Origin: Flavobacteriales bacterium
GTDB taxonomy: Bacteria; Bacteroidota; Bacteroidia; Flavobacteriales_F; PHOS-HE28
Direction of reading: 5' to 3'
Assembly (NCBI GenBank): GCA_016710015.1
Contig: JADJLR010000001.1
Coordinates: 248,001-312,000 of the forward strand
Length of the DNA stretch: 64,000 bases
In this document: positions 25,063 through 32,985 of the stretch, one piece after another
Position numbering within the stretch: the first letter of the stretch is position 1
Layout: each line of letters opens with the position of its first letter
The notes under the pieces: generated by a model
What the model was told of the DNA's origin: nothing
The model's input: the letters and a program-made list of their open reading frames with translations, nothing else
Database searches by the model: none
Position numbers and translations under genes: made by a program

Positions 25063-26757
25063 ATGATCGGCGCAGCCCTCCCCTGTTTGAACGCGCTGCT
25101 TCCTGCGGATTGGGCCGCTGTGTTCAATTACGACCCGACCTCACCACTCATCTTCACCCGCTTCTTCTTCTGGGGCTTCTTCGCCGTGGTGCTTGCGGTG
25201 TTCAGCGTGGTGTACAAGCAGCGTGCGTGGCGCAATGGATGGCTCTTCTTGGCCAGCATCTTCTTCTACTGGAAGACCAGTGGTTTCTTCGTCGGTCTAC
25301 TGATGTTCTCCATCACCATGGACTATCTCCTTGGTCTTTGGAGCGAGCGCACTACGAAGCAGGGGTCGCGACGGCTCATCCTCTCCGCGAGCATCACGTT
25401 GAACCTGATGGTCCTCGGATTCTTCAAGTACGCGCATTTCGTGGTCAACAACATCAATGCATTGCTGGGCACCTCCCTCCACGCGATCAATCCATTCGCG
25501 CATTGGGCCAACTTGGCATGGGATGCGCACTTCGTGGAGAACAAGATCCTGTTGCCCGTCGGGATCAGTTTCTACACGTTCCAGACCATGAGCTATGCGC
25601 TCGATGTGTATCGACGCGATGTAAAGCCGGTGCGGAACCTCTTGGACTTTGGATTCTACGTCAGCTTCTTCCCACAACTCGTTGCGGGACCGATCGTCCG
25701 CGCCTCGGAATTCATCCCACAATTGTATCAGGAATTCAAGCTGACCAAAGCCCAATTCGGCACGGCCTTGTTCTGGATCCTGAACGGATTGGGGAAGAAG
25801 ATGTTGATCGGCGACTACATCGCGGTCAACTTCATCGATCGTGTTTTCGCGGACCCCACGCGCTTCACGGGGTTCGAGAACATGATGGCGCTGTACGGCT
25901 ACTCCTTGCAGGTCTATGCGGACTTCAGTGGATATACCGACATCGCGATCGGTGTGGCCTTGTTGATGGGCTTCACACTGCCCACCAACTTCAACAGTCC
26001 GTACAAGGCCGCCAGTACAGCGGAATTCTGGAAGCGGTGGCACATGAGCCTGAGCACTTGGCTTCGGGACTACTTGTACATCCCCATGGGCGGCAACCGC
26101 GGTGGCTCCTTATTCTCGTGGATCATGTTGGGCATCATTGGGCTGGCACTGGTGCTGCTAACCGGATGGGTCTGGTTGCCGGTGGTCTTCCTTTCCGTGT
26201 TCGCGTTGTTCGCAGTGCTCACGCGTTTGTTCCCCGGTTTGAACAACCTGATCACTACGAATTTGAACTTGATGATCACGATGTTGATCGGTGGTCTGTG
26301 GCATGGGGCCAGTTGGATGTTCGTGATCTGGGGCGGATTGAACGGACTCGGACTGGTGTTCTATAAATTCTGGAAACGCATCAGTCCGTGGGGAAAGAGC
26401 ATCAGTTGGTTCGCACGTGCGCAAGCGATCGCGATCACCTTCTCCTTCATCACCTTCACGCGCATTTGGTTCCGCAGCGACTCGCTAGAGACAGCGAACA
26501 AGGTATTGGCCCAGATCACCGGTGATTTCGGTTGGAACTTGATCGGCCCGGTGCTCTGGGGATTCCGCAGTGTGTTCTTGGTGATGCTCTTCGGTCTGAT
26601 CATCCACTGGTTGCCCGAAAGCGTGAAGCAACAGTACCGCACCGGGTTCGCCGCCCTTCCACTTTGGGCCATGGCGTTGGCGTGCATCGCGGTCATTCTC
26701 ACCATCTATCAAACGATGACGGCCGAGATGGTCCCCTTCATCTACTTCCAGTTCTGA
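25063..26757 (+). CDS. MBOAT family O-acyltransferase (AlgI/PatA-like)
   Basis: A 564-residue polytopic membrane protein with about twelve helices. The AlgI-type signature is present: PVGISFYTFQTMSY, FFPQLVAGPI, YADFSGYTDIAIG, FWKRWHMSLSTWLRDYLYIP and the catalytic His414 in IGGLWHGASW. MBOAT proteins of this branch carry acetyl groups across the inner membrane and pass them to periplasmic SGNH partners for O-acetylation of peptidoglycan, alginate or other polysaccharides. The two SGNH proteins directly upstream are the natural partners. Extra helices at the C-terminus (PVLWGFRSVFLVMLFGLII) are common in Bacteroidota homologues. The acceptor polymer is not known; the LysM protein in the set points to peptidoglycan. 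Confidence 0.93.
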   Translation: MIGAALPCLNALLPADWAAVFNYDPTSPLIFTRFFFWGFFAVVLAVFSVVYKQRAWRNGWLFLASIFFYWKTSGFFVGLLMFSITMDYLLGLWSERTTKQGSRRLILSASITLNLMVLGFFKYAHFVVNNINALLGTSLHAINPFAHWANLAWDAHFVENKILLPVGISFYTFQTMSYALDVYRRDVKPVRNLLDFGFYVSFFPQLVAGPIVRASEFIPQLYQEFKLTKAQFGTALFWILNGLGKKMLIGDYIAVNFIDRVFADPTRFTGFENMMALYGYSLQVYADFSGYTDIAIGVALLMGFTLPTNFNSPYKAASTAEFWKRWHMSLSTWLRDYLYIPMGGNRGGSLFSWIMLGIIGLALVLLTGWVWLPVVFLSVFALFAVLTRLFPGLNNLITTNLNLMITMLIGGLWHGASWMFVIWGGLNGLGLVFYKFWKRISPWGKSISWFARAQAIAITFSFITFTRIWFRSDSLETANKVLAQITGDFGWNLIGPVLWGFRSVFLVMLFGLIIHWLPESVKQQYRTGFAALPLWAMALACIAVILTIYQTMTAEMVPFIYFQF

Positions 26758-26779
26758 TCGGGATCCTACCTTTCACCCC

Positions 26780-27382
26780 ATGAACGGAGTCGGCACCCCG
26801 GACTTGGACGACCTTGGTCGCCAGCAATTGATGGCGCGTTGGGTGAAGTCGCATACCGGTGATCTGGTGCGGTACGCCCGCAGCCGTGTAAAAGACCCGG
26901 ATACGGCGGACGATCTGGTCCAACTCACCTTCGTATCCGCCTGGCAGGGCATGGAGAAATTCGCCCGAGAGAGTTCGCCGCGCACGTGGTTGTTCTCCAT
27001 TCTGAAGCACAAATTGGCGGATCACTACCGCAAGGCCTATTCGGAGGGCCAACACCTGTCAGGGATCGAGATCGCGGACGACGACCCAACGATCACCTTC
27101 GCACCCAATGGACGATGGACCAGTACAAGCAGACCGACCGTAACGGACCATGCGTTCGATCAGGACGAAAAGGAACGTCTGGATCGGGCCTTGGTGCATT
27201 GCTTGGAACACCTTCCGGACAATCTGCGGGCCGCCGTGGAAATGAAATACTTGCTCGAAAAGGACGGCAAGGAGATCCAACGGACCCTCGGTATTTCAGC
27301 CACGAACTATTGGCAGCAATTGCACCGGGCCAAACTGAAACTTCGCAAGTGCATTGAAGATCGACTCGACCACAACAACTAA
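26780..27382 (+). CDS. ECF-type RNA polymerase sigma factor
   Basis: A 200-residue sigma-70 family protein. Region 2 spans TGDLVRYARSRVKDPDTADDLVQLTFVSAWQGM and SSPRTWLFSILKHKLADHYRK; region 4 spans LDRALVHCLEHLPDNLRAAVEMKYLL and the helix-turn-helix DGKEIQRTLGISATNYWQQLHRAKLKLRKCIE. A spacer of about 50 residues separates them. There is no region 1 or 3. The partner gene for a small zinc-binding protein starts 4 bases after the stop, which is the usual sigma/anti-sigma layout. Targets are unknown; the O-acylation cassette ends 22 bases upstream and could be in the same transcript. Confidence 0.92.
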   Translation: MNGVGTPDLDDLGRQQLMARWVKSHTGDLVRYARSRVKDPDTADDLVQLTFVSAWQGMEKFARESSPRTWLFSILKHKLADHYRKAYSEGQHLSGIEIADDDPTITFAPNGRWTSTSRPTVTDHAFDQDEKERLDRALVHCLEHLPDNLRAAVEMKYLLEKDGKEIQRTLGISATNYWQQLHRAKLKLRKCIEDRLDHNN

Positions 27383-27386
27383 GTGC

Positions 27387-27632
27387 ATGGCCTTTACTAG
27401 CTACTTGATGATCCATTGCCGAAAGGCCACCGAACTGGGCGAGCGGCGGGAACTCGAGCCACTCACCTTCGTTGAGCAAGCAGGTCTTTGGTTCCATACC
27501 CGCATGTGCAAGTACTGCAAAGCCTACCTCGCCCAGAGCGAGGTCATCGATGAGCACCTGCAGGAACGCCTAGGGCCACCAGTGGACACAGAAGCCCTGG
27601 AGGCCCGCATCCTGTCCGGAATTGAGCGCTGA
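27387..27632 (+). CDS. Small zinc-finger anti-sigma-like protein
   Basis: An 81-residue soluble protein. It carries HCRKA near the N-terminus and HTRMCKYCKAY, giving a Cys and an H-x3-C-x2-C motif as in zinc-binding anti-sigma (ZAS) domains. A short acidic helix follows (DTEALEARILSGI). There is no membrane helix or sensor domain, so any signal would have to come from the cytosol or a protein partner. The start at 27387 (MAFTSYLM) is chosen; upstream in-frame codons overlap the sigma factor gene. Its place 4 bases after the ECF sigma gene is the main evidence for an anti-sigma role. Confidence 0.75.
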   Translation: MAFTSYLMIHCRKATELGERRELEPLTFVEQAGLWFHTRMCKYCKAYLAQSEVIDEHLQERLGPPVDTEALEARILSGIER

Positions 27633-27704
27633 TCTTGGCCCCACACCGTTGGGGTCGACCCGATCTTCTTTCCAACTTGTCCGGCTGGCGCATCTTTGCA
27701 CCAC

Positions 27705-28739
27705 ATGGCAATACACCTCGTAACCGGCGGCTGCGGCTTCGTGGGCCGCAACATGGTCCAGCGTCTCTATGCCCAAGGTGCCAAGGTCCTCTTCATCGAC
27801 GACCTCAGCGTCGGCACGCATCCCGACACATGGATCGGACATCCGCTCAACTTCGAGCACAAGGACCTGAAGTTCTATGGAAAGGACGAACGCTTGCTAT
27901 TCTTGAAAGCGGACCTGCGCGATGTACTGCGCGAACTGAACAAGGACCCGCAATGGTTCAAGAAACAGTACGGGTTGAACGTCGAACTGTTCGACGACAT
28001 CTTCCACTTTGCAGCGATCGTAGGTGGGCGCAGTAAGATCGATGGCGACCCGATGCTTGTCGCCCAAGACCTCAGTATCGATGCGGAGATGTTCCTCTAT
28101 GTCTGCCGCAACAAGCCACGTCGCTTCCTGTACCCGAGCAGCAGTGCCGCCTACCCCGTCGACCTACAGACCGAGAACAACACGCTGCAACTGAAGGAGA
28201 GCGACATCGACTTCAAGAAGATGGGCGAGCCGGACATGACCTACGGCTGGAGCAAGCTTACCGGAGAATTCCTCGCGAAGATCGCCGCAAGCCACTACGG
28301 TGTGCACGTCACTTGCATTCGTCCATTCAGCGGCTATGGTGAAGATCAGGACCTCTCCTACCCCGTTCCGGCCATTGCAGCGCGTGCGGCCAAGAAAGAG
28401 AACCCCTTCGAAGTATGGGGCACCGGCAAACAGGGCCGCGACTTCGTCCATATCGACGACGTGCTGGACCTAACCTTGCTTGCCATGGACAAGATCAGCG
28501 ATGGCCGCGCGATCAACATCGGCATGGGTCGACTCACCAGCTTTTTGGAACTGATCGAGGTCTTCACCGGCTTCGCGGGCTACAAGCCGACCATCAAGCC
28601 TTTGTTGGACAAGCCCGTTGGCGTTCACAGCCGCTACTGCGACATGACGTGGGTGGAAGCGAACCTCGGATGGAAAGCGAAGATCTCGATAGAAGAAGGG
28701 ATGCGGAGAGTTTATGAGGCGGCATTGAGAAAGATCTGA
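27705..28739 (+). CDS. NAD-dependent sugar-nucleotide epimerase/dehydratase (extended SDR)
   Basis: A 344-residue extended short-chain dehydrogenase. The N-terminal Rossmann motif is TGGCGFVG (G-x2-G-x2-G), the catalytic triad is Ser/Tyr/Lys in PSSSAAYP and MTYGWSKLTGEF (Y-x3-K), and the C-terminal sugar-binding region has GTGKQGRDFVHIDDV. The arrangement resembles GDP-mannose 3,5-epimerase and GDP-fucose synthase subfamilies; the exact substrate cannot be assigned. It presumably makes an activated sugar for the glycosyltransferase that follows after a repeat. The ATG at 27705 is chosen over one nine bases upstream; a CATCTTTG box sits just before it. Confidence 0.88.
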   Translation: MAIHLVTGGCGFVGRNMVQRLYAQGAKVLFIDDLSVGTHPDTWIGHPLNFEHKDLKFYGKDERLLFLKADLRDVLRELNKDPQWFKKQYGLNVELFDDIFHFAAIVGGRSKIDGDPMLVAQDLSIDAEMFLYVCRNKPRRFLYPSSSAAYPVDLQTENNTLQLKESDIDFKKMGEPDMTYGWSKLTGEFLAKIAASHYGVHVTCIRPFSGYGEDQDLSYPVPAIAARAAKKENPFEVWGTGKQGRDFVHIDDVLDLTLLAMDKISDGRAINIGMGRLTSFLELIEVFTGFAGYKPTIKPLLDKPVGVHSRYCDMTWVEANLGWKAKISIEEGMRRVYEAALRKI

Positions 28740-28749
28740 AGGAGGATGA

Positions 28750-28835
28750 ACCGCAAAGGCGCGAAGACGCTAAGAATTCGAGGCCCGCAGCACCGAATGA
28801 GTTGCATCTCCTTTGCGCCTTTGCGCTTTTGCGGT
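28750..28835. repeat. Hairpin-forming dispersed repeat (GCAAAGGCGCAAAG type), copy 1
   Basis: Two 25-base arms, 28750-28774 and 28811-28835, are inverted copies matching at 21 of 25 positions, built on the unit CGCAAAGG/CCTTTGCG. The repeat fills the gap between the epimerase stop and the glycosyltransferase ATG, ending 9 bases before that ATG. A related copy lies upstream of the transaldolase-CBS gene at 46.1 kb. Sequences of this kind are dispersed in many bacterial genomes. Confidence 0.7.
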
Positions 28836-28844
28836 CAATAACCC

Positions 28845-30149
28845 ATGCCACACATCATCTGCTTCGGACCCGGCCCCAAATTCAAAGGCGGCATTGCGCA
28901 GTACAACACGGCGTTGGCACGCTCGCTGAAGGATGAAGGCGCACAGGTCACCATCGTCAGTTGGACGCAGCAGTACCCTGCGATCATCCCGCGCGAGTTC
29001 GTGGACAAAGCCAGCCGAAGCGACTTCCTTGAGGGCTATGACATTCCGGTACACTACCTCACCAATTGGAACGCACCCGGTACGTGGAAGAGCACAGCGA
29101 AGGCCATCGCCGAACTGAAGCCGGACAAAGTGATCATCCAGTGGTACAACCCGACACAAGGCATTCCGCTGAACACCATTGCGAAGTACTTGCGGAAGCA
29201 CACGAGCGCCGAGATCCTCTTCGACCTGCACTTCGTAGCGGCGAAAGAACAGAGCTCGCTGGATGCACGCCTCACGCGGATGGCGCTTCGGCACGGACAC
29301 AGCTTCATCGTTCACGCGTACAAGACGGTGGAAGAATTGAAGGCGCTTTTCTCGGGGGAGGAATTCGACTTGACGCTCGATGGAGATAGGACCGTACGGG
29401 CGCGAGATCTCGCGCCCCGACGCGCGATCCTCAAACTCTACCACCCGATCTACAGCCTCTTCAAGCCGGATCCCGCATTTGACAAGGAAGCATGGAAAGC
29501 GCAACACAAGCTGCGGAAGCACGTCTTTCTTTTCTTTGGATTCATCCGGAAGTATAAGGGCTTGCACTACTGCATCGAAGCCTTCTCGGAACTCGCGAAG
29601 CAACGCGATGACGTGAGCCTGATGGTCGTTGGCGAACGCTTCTGGAACACCGTGGACCAGAGCAAGCTGAGCACCAAGGTGAAGAACGCCGCGTTCGGCA
29701 CCTTGAAGAAGCTCTTCCTGAAGAAAGCCGACGACGAGCGCGACTACGATCCGCTGGCGATGATCGAGAAGCTCGGCTTGCAGGATCGCACGCTCGTCGT
29801 GGATCGCTTCATTCCGAACGAAGAGGTGCCACCGTACTTCCAAGCAGCCGATTCCATCGTGCTCTTCTACGAGACCGCTACGCCCAGTGGTGTGGAGAGC
29901 CTCAGTTACAACTTCAAGCTACCTGCCGTGGCCACGCGTGTGGGGCACTTCCCAGAAACCATTACCGACGGCTTCAACGGCTACATGGCCGAACCGAAGA
30001 ACATCGCCGACATGGTACGTGTAATGAACGCCAGCATCGAACGGCCGATCCCTCGCGCGAACGTGGTGGAGGCCACGAAGGAGATGAGTTGGGCGAACTA
30101 TGCGAAGGCGATCCTTCGAGGTTGGATCCGATTGGATCACCTTTTGTAG
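28845..30149 (+). CDS. GT4-type (group 1) glycosyltransferase
   Basis: A 434-residue GT-B fold enzyme. The N-terminal domain begins IICFGPGPKFKGGIAQYN, where the GGIAQY loop contacts the acceptor. The C-terminal domain has VFLFFGFIRKYKGLHYCIEAF, the nucleotide-binding VDRFIPNEEVPPYFQAADSIVLFYETATPSGVESLSY with the E-x7-E pattern, and GHFPETITDGFNGYMAEP. It uses a nucleotide sugar in the cytosol to extend a lipid-linked or surface glycan. The epimerase gene directly upstream may make its donor. Acceptor unknown. Near residue 180 it has an unusual insertion (EEFDLTLDGDRTVRARDLAPRRA). Confidence 0.88.
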   Translation: MPHIICFGPGPKFKGGIAQYNTALARSLKDEGAQVTIVSWTQQYPAIIPREFVDKASRSDFLEGYDIPVHYLTNWNAPGTWKSTAKAIAELKPDKVIIQWYNPTQGIPLNTIAKYLRKHTSAEILFDLHFVAAKEQSSLDARLTRMALRHGHSFIVHAYKTVEELKALFSGEEFDLTLDGDRTVRARDLAPRRAILKLYHPIYSLFKPDPAFDKEAWKAQHKLRKHVFLFFGFIRKYKGLHYCIEAFSELAKQRDDVSLMVVGERFWNTVDQSKLSTKVKNAAFGTLKKLFLKKADDERDYDPLAMIEKLGLQDRTLVVDRFIPNEEVPPYFQAADSIVLFYETATPSGVESLSYNFKLPAVATRVGHFPETITDGFNGYMAEPKNIADMVRVMNASIERPIPRANVVEATKEMSWANYAKAILRGWIRLDHLL

Positions 30150-30157
30150 TTTTCAGC

Positions 30158-30679
30158 ATGAAGCGTATGGAACACCTCCTGTCGTTCAGTCTGCTCATCG
30201 GTATCAGCACCTCGCTTACCGCACAGGAGATCCAGTTCGACCCTGGAAATTGGCGAACGGATCGTCTGGAACAACAACAACGGTCGGTTGTACTTCTGGA
30301 GAACATGGAGCGAGTCGACTCGATGTTCACCGAGAACCTCGCCACCGGAGAACTCGACCTTGTGATCCAGCGCTATCCGCTTGCACGCTACGAATACTAC
30401 CCGGATGGAGCCATGCAGCGCAGGATCGATATTGGGCAGCGTCATGTTACCGATACCATGTTCGTGGAGCAGGTCTCTACCGGAGAGATGGTGATGCTCG
30501 TGGAAAAGTTCGTCAAGGACATCCCCAATGGTGCCTACCACGAGTTCTTCCCCAATGGCAACATCCGCATCAAGGGGACGCTGGACGGCTACAACGACGA
30601 CGGCACACTCCGGAAGACCGGCGAATGGCGCGAATGGGATGCCGACGGCATTGTGATCCGCGAAGAAACCTACGAGTGA
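30158..30679 (+). CDS. Exported MORN-variant repeat protein
   Basis: A 173-residue protein with signal peptide MKRMEHLLSFSLLIGISTSLTAQ. Residues 80-170 contain MORN-variant (YwqK-like) units: ARYEYYPDGAMQRRIDIG, NGAYHEFFPNGNIRIKG and KTGEWREWDADGIVIRE. These beta-hairpin repeats are common in Bacteroidota envelope proteins; they are often labelled antitoxin by similarity, which is not supported here. The start at 30158 gives the signal peptide. It follows the glycosyltransferase gene by 8 bases. Function unknown. A longer relative with more repeats is at 55.0 kb. Confidence 0.75.
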   Translation: MKRMEHLLSFSLLIGISTSLTAQEIQFDPGNWRTDRLEQQQRSVVLLENMERVDSMFTENLATGELDLVIQRYPLARYEYYPDGAMQRRIDIGQRHVTDTMFVEQVSTGEMVMLVEKFVKDIPNGAYHEFFPNGNIRIKGTLDGYNDDGTLRKTGEWREWDADGIVIREETYE

Positions 30680-30680
30680 C

Positions 30681-32066
30681 CTATTGGATCACTGCGCCTC
30701 TTGTCACGGTCCTGATCCCTTGTGGCGAGGAGCAGCGCACGGTGTAGATGCCATCTCGTAGATCCATCGGGATCGTCATCCGAAGGTCGTTGCTGATGCC
30801 GGATGCCACAAGCGATCCACGCGCATCGAAGAGTTCAATGGTACCGATCGTTTCGCTGCTGGCGATCGTGATCCGGTCAGGCTGGAATGCCACCTGGACA
30901 TCGATTCCCTCGTGTGATGCGACATTCGTTCCGATGAAGTCGACCGAGCCATTGCAGGTGCTGTTGGAAACGGCATTGAACACGGTCAGTTGCGGTGAAT
31001 AGGCACCCGAGTTCGCGTAACTCTTCCACGCCCAGCGCCGTGTGATGGTGTGTCCGTCGCCGCATGCGTGCGAATAGCTCGAAGCACCGATGGAGAGGCA
31101 CCATAGGTAGGCGATGTTCGGGGCACTCCCGCTCACTTCTTCGGCGAAGTATTCGCAACGCACAGAGGTGTTGGTATTGTTCTGCCATTGGCTGGATGCA
31201 GTGAAACCATAGCGCTGCATCCCGTTGGAATTATTCCACTGGACGGTACCATCCGTAATGGTCGGCATCGTGCTTGAAGCGCTGAAATCGAACTGCTGAT
31301 CGATCCACGCATTGGTGCCCCACTTGTATGCTGCTGCACCGATCGTACCCGAACCGGTACGCCACGCTATCACACCATCCTCCAGCACGATCGCTGTATT
31401 GGAACTGAAGCTGAACTGGTCATCCATCCATTGTCCTACGGAAGGGTCGTACACAGCAGCACCCACCGTTCCGGAACCTGTGGACCAAGCGATCACGCCG
31501 TCCTTGTTCAGTGCCGTGGTACCACTACTGAAGCTGAATTGATCATCGCGCCATTGCCCAACTCCTGGATCATACACCGCCGCGCCCACGGTCCCCGAGC
31601 CCGTCACCCAACTCACTACTCCATCGCGGTTCTGGATGGTGGTTCCTGAACTGAAGCTGAACTGATCATCCACCCATTGGTGCGTGGCCGGGTTGTAGAT
31701 GGCAGCACCCACCGTGCCGGAGCCCGTCACCCAAGCGATGACCCCGGCGCTGTTGGTGATGGTAGTACTGCTCGTGAACGAAAAGCTGTCATCCACATAG
31801 GCACCCAGATCGATGTCGTACACGATGCCCCGTACAACGCCTCCGCCAGACACCGTGGCCACCACTCCGTCCTCATGGATCCATTGGGCCACGCTGGTGT
31901 AACTGTTGGTGCGGGTCGTATTCAACTCCGGATCCCAGACCGTGCAAGTGATCGTGCTGCCATTCTGGTTCACGCTGATCGGCGGCCCCCAACCCCAATT
32001 ATAGAACTGGGCGTTCAGGAAACCCGTGATCAGGACGAACAGCACAAGGAGGAATGATCGGGGCAT
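30681..32066 (-). CDS. Secreted protein with tandem 41-residue repeats and T9SS-type C-terminus
   Basis: A 461-residue exported protein (signal peptide MPRSFLLVLFVLITGFLNAQ; ATG at 32066). Residues 91-254 are four tandem repeats of exactly 41 residues, each with DDQFSFSS near the start, DGVIAW in the middle and GSGTVGAAVYDP near the end; a diverged fifth unit precedes them. The repeats look like blades of a small beta-propeller or stacked hairpins. A cysteine-containing domain follows (YLWCLSIGASSYSHACGDGHT), then a C-terminal sorting domain (GTIELFDARGSLVASG, LRDGIYTVRC) of T9SS type A. It is likely surface-exposed. It converges on the MORN protein gene with a one-base gap. Confidence 0.8.
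   Translation of the reverse strand: MPRSFLLVLFVLITGFLNAQFYNWGWGPPISVNQNGSTITCTVWDPELNTTRTNSYTSVAQWIHEDGVVATVSGGGVVRGIVYDIDLGAYVDDSFSFTSSTTITNSAGVIAWVTGSGTVGAAIYNPATHQWVDDQFSFSSGTTIQNRDGVVSWVTGSGTVGAAVYDPGVGQWRDDQFSFSSGTTALNKDGVIAWSTGSGTVGAAVYDPSVGQWMDDQFSFSSNTAIVLEDGVIAWRTGSGTIGAAAYKWGTNAWIDQQFDFSASSTMPTITDGTVQWNNSNGMQRYGFTASSQWQNNTNTSVRCEYFAEEVSGSAPNIAYLWCLSIGASSYSHACGDGHTITRRWAWKSYANSGAYSPQLTVFNAVSNSTCNGSVDFIGTNVASHEGIDVQVAFQPDRITIASSETIGTIELFDARGSLVASGISNDLRMTIPMDLRDGIYTVRCSSPQGIRTVTRGAVIQ
31305..31796 (-). repeat. Four tandem 123-bp coding repeats
   Basis: These in-frame repeats encode residues 91-254 of the secreted protein. Neighbouring units share long identical stretches such as the codons for GSGTVGAA, so they arose by recent tandem duplication and could still expand or contract. 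Confidence 0.8.
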
Positions 32067-32292
32067 GATGGTGTCTCTTGCACCGAAGCTAGGGTTTCCG
32101 GAGTAGCGGGGATCATCGACCATCAGGGTCACCCATCGGGCAGAGTGGTCGATCGGTCGGGAAACTCTGGATCTTCATCCGCGTAGAACACCATCGTATT
32201 TCTTAGAACGTTAAATTCACCGCCCCATTGGCCGACCCGCGAACTGGAACCTCGCAGTTGGGTCGGCAACGGGAAGACCTGCATTCGGAACA

Positions 32293-32946
32293 ATGGTGTA
32301 TACACCGCTGCTCTTATCGTTGCTTTTCACTTGGCTACTGCCCAACACCGTGGCCGAGCGTGTGCCGGTCGTTGCGGCACCAGAGGTGATCGTGGAGATC
32401 CCAGCATCGGCATTGCTGTACAACGAGATCGGCTTGGATGGCGAATTGGCCGAACCCGTCTTCGAGGCGGGATACGAGCGTATGCAACGCATGGGTGTGC
32501 AAGGCAGCGTGTTGGCGATCGCTGACATGACGCAGCCCAGCACGGCCAAACGCCTCTATCTCATCGACCTGGAGAGGAAGGAATTGGTGATGCGTACGTA
32601 TGTCGCACATGGCCAAGGCAGTGGCGAACTGATCCCAACCAGCTTCAGTGACAAGGAAGGGTCGCACCAGTCCAGTTTGGGCTTGTACCGTGTGGGTGCG
32701 GAGATCGTAAGTCCGAAACACGGTGCCGCCTTGTTGCTCCACGGCCTGGAGCGCGGTCTGAACGGGAACGCATTGTCCCGTGAAGTGATCATGCACGGTG
32801 CGGACTACGTCAGTGAACAGTTCATCGCAGCACACGGCCGTTCGGGGCGATCCTGGGGTTGCCCAGCGGTACCACGGGAGGACATGAAGGATATGATCGA
32901 CCTGTTAGCCGATGGCGGACTGTTGTTCGTGTACGGTCGGCGGTAG
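32293..32946 (+). CDS. L,D-transpeptidase of the YkuD_2 type
   Basis: A 217-residue protein with an N-terminal signal-like helix (MVYTPLLLSLLFTWLLPNTVAE). The catalytic domain of the YkuD_2 branch (murein L,D-transpeptidase catalytic domain family) has YVAHGQGSGELIPTSFSD, then HGADYVSEQFIAAHGRSGRSWGCPAVP, with catalytic Cys190 and His181. It probably acts in the periplasm, forming or editing 3-3 cross-links or attaching proteins to peptidoglycan. The next gene, 39 bases on, encodes a second, YcbB-type L,D-transpeptidase, so the two may be one transcription unit. The GTG/ATG start choice is not critical as the signal begins at once. Confidence 0.88.
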   Translation: MVYTPLLLSLLFTWLLPNTVAERVPVVAAPEVIVEIPASALLYNEIGLDGELAEPVFEAGYERMQRMGVQGSVLAIADMTQPSTAKRLYLIDLERKELVMRTYVAHGQGSGELIPTSFSDKEGSHQSSLGLYRVGAEIVSPKHGAALLLHGLERGLNGNALSREVIMHGADYVSEQFIAAHGRSGRSWGCPAVPREDMKDMIDLLADGGLLFVYGRR

Positions 32947-32985
32947 AACTTTGCCCGCGTTCGACTCGTATTCCCGGCTTCCGCC

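Noticed and set aside
31305..31796. 123-base periodic repeats as a CRISPR array or integron
   Set aside because: The repeats are coding and in frame within one secreted protein.
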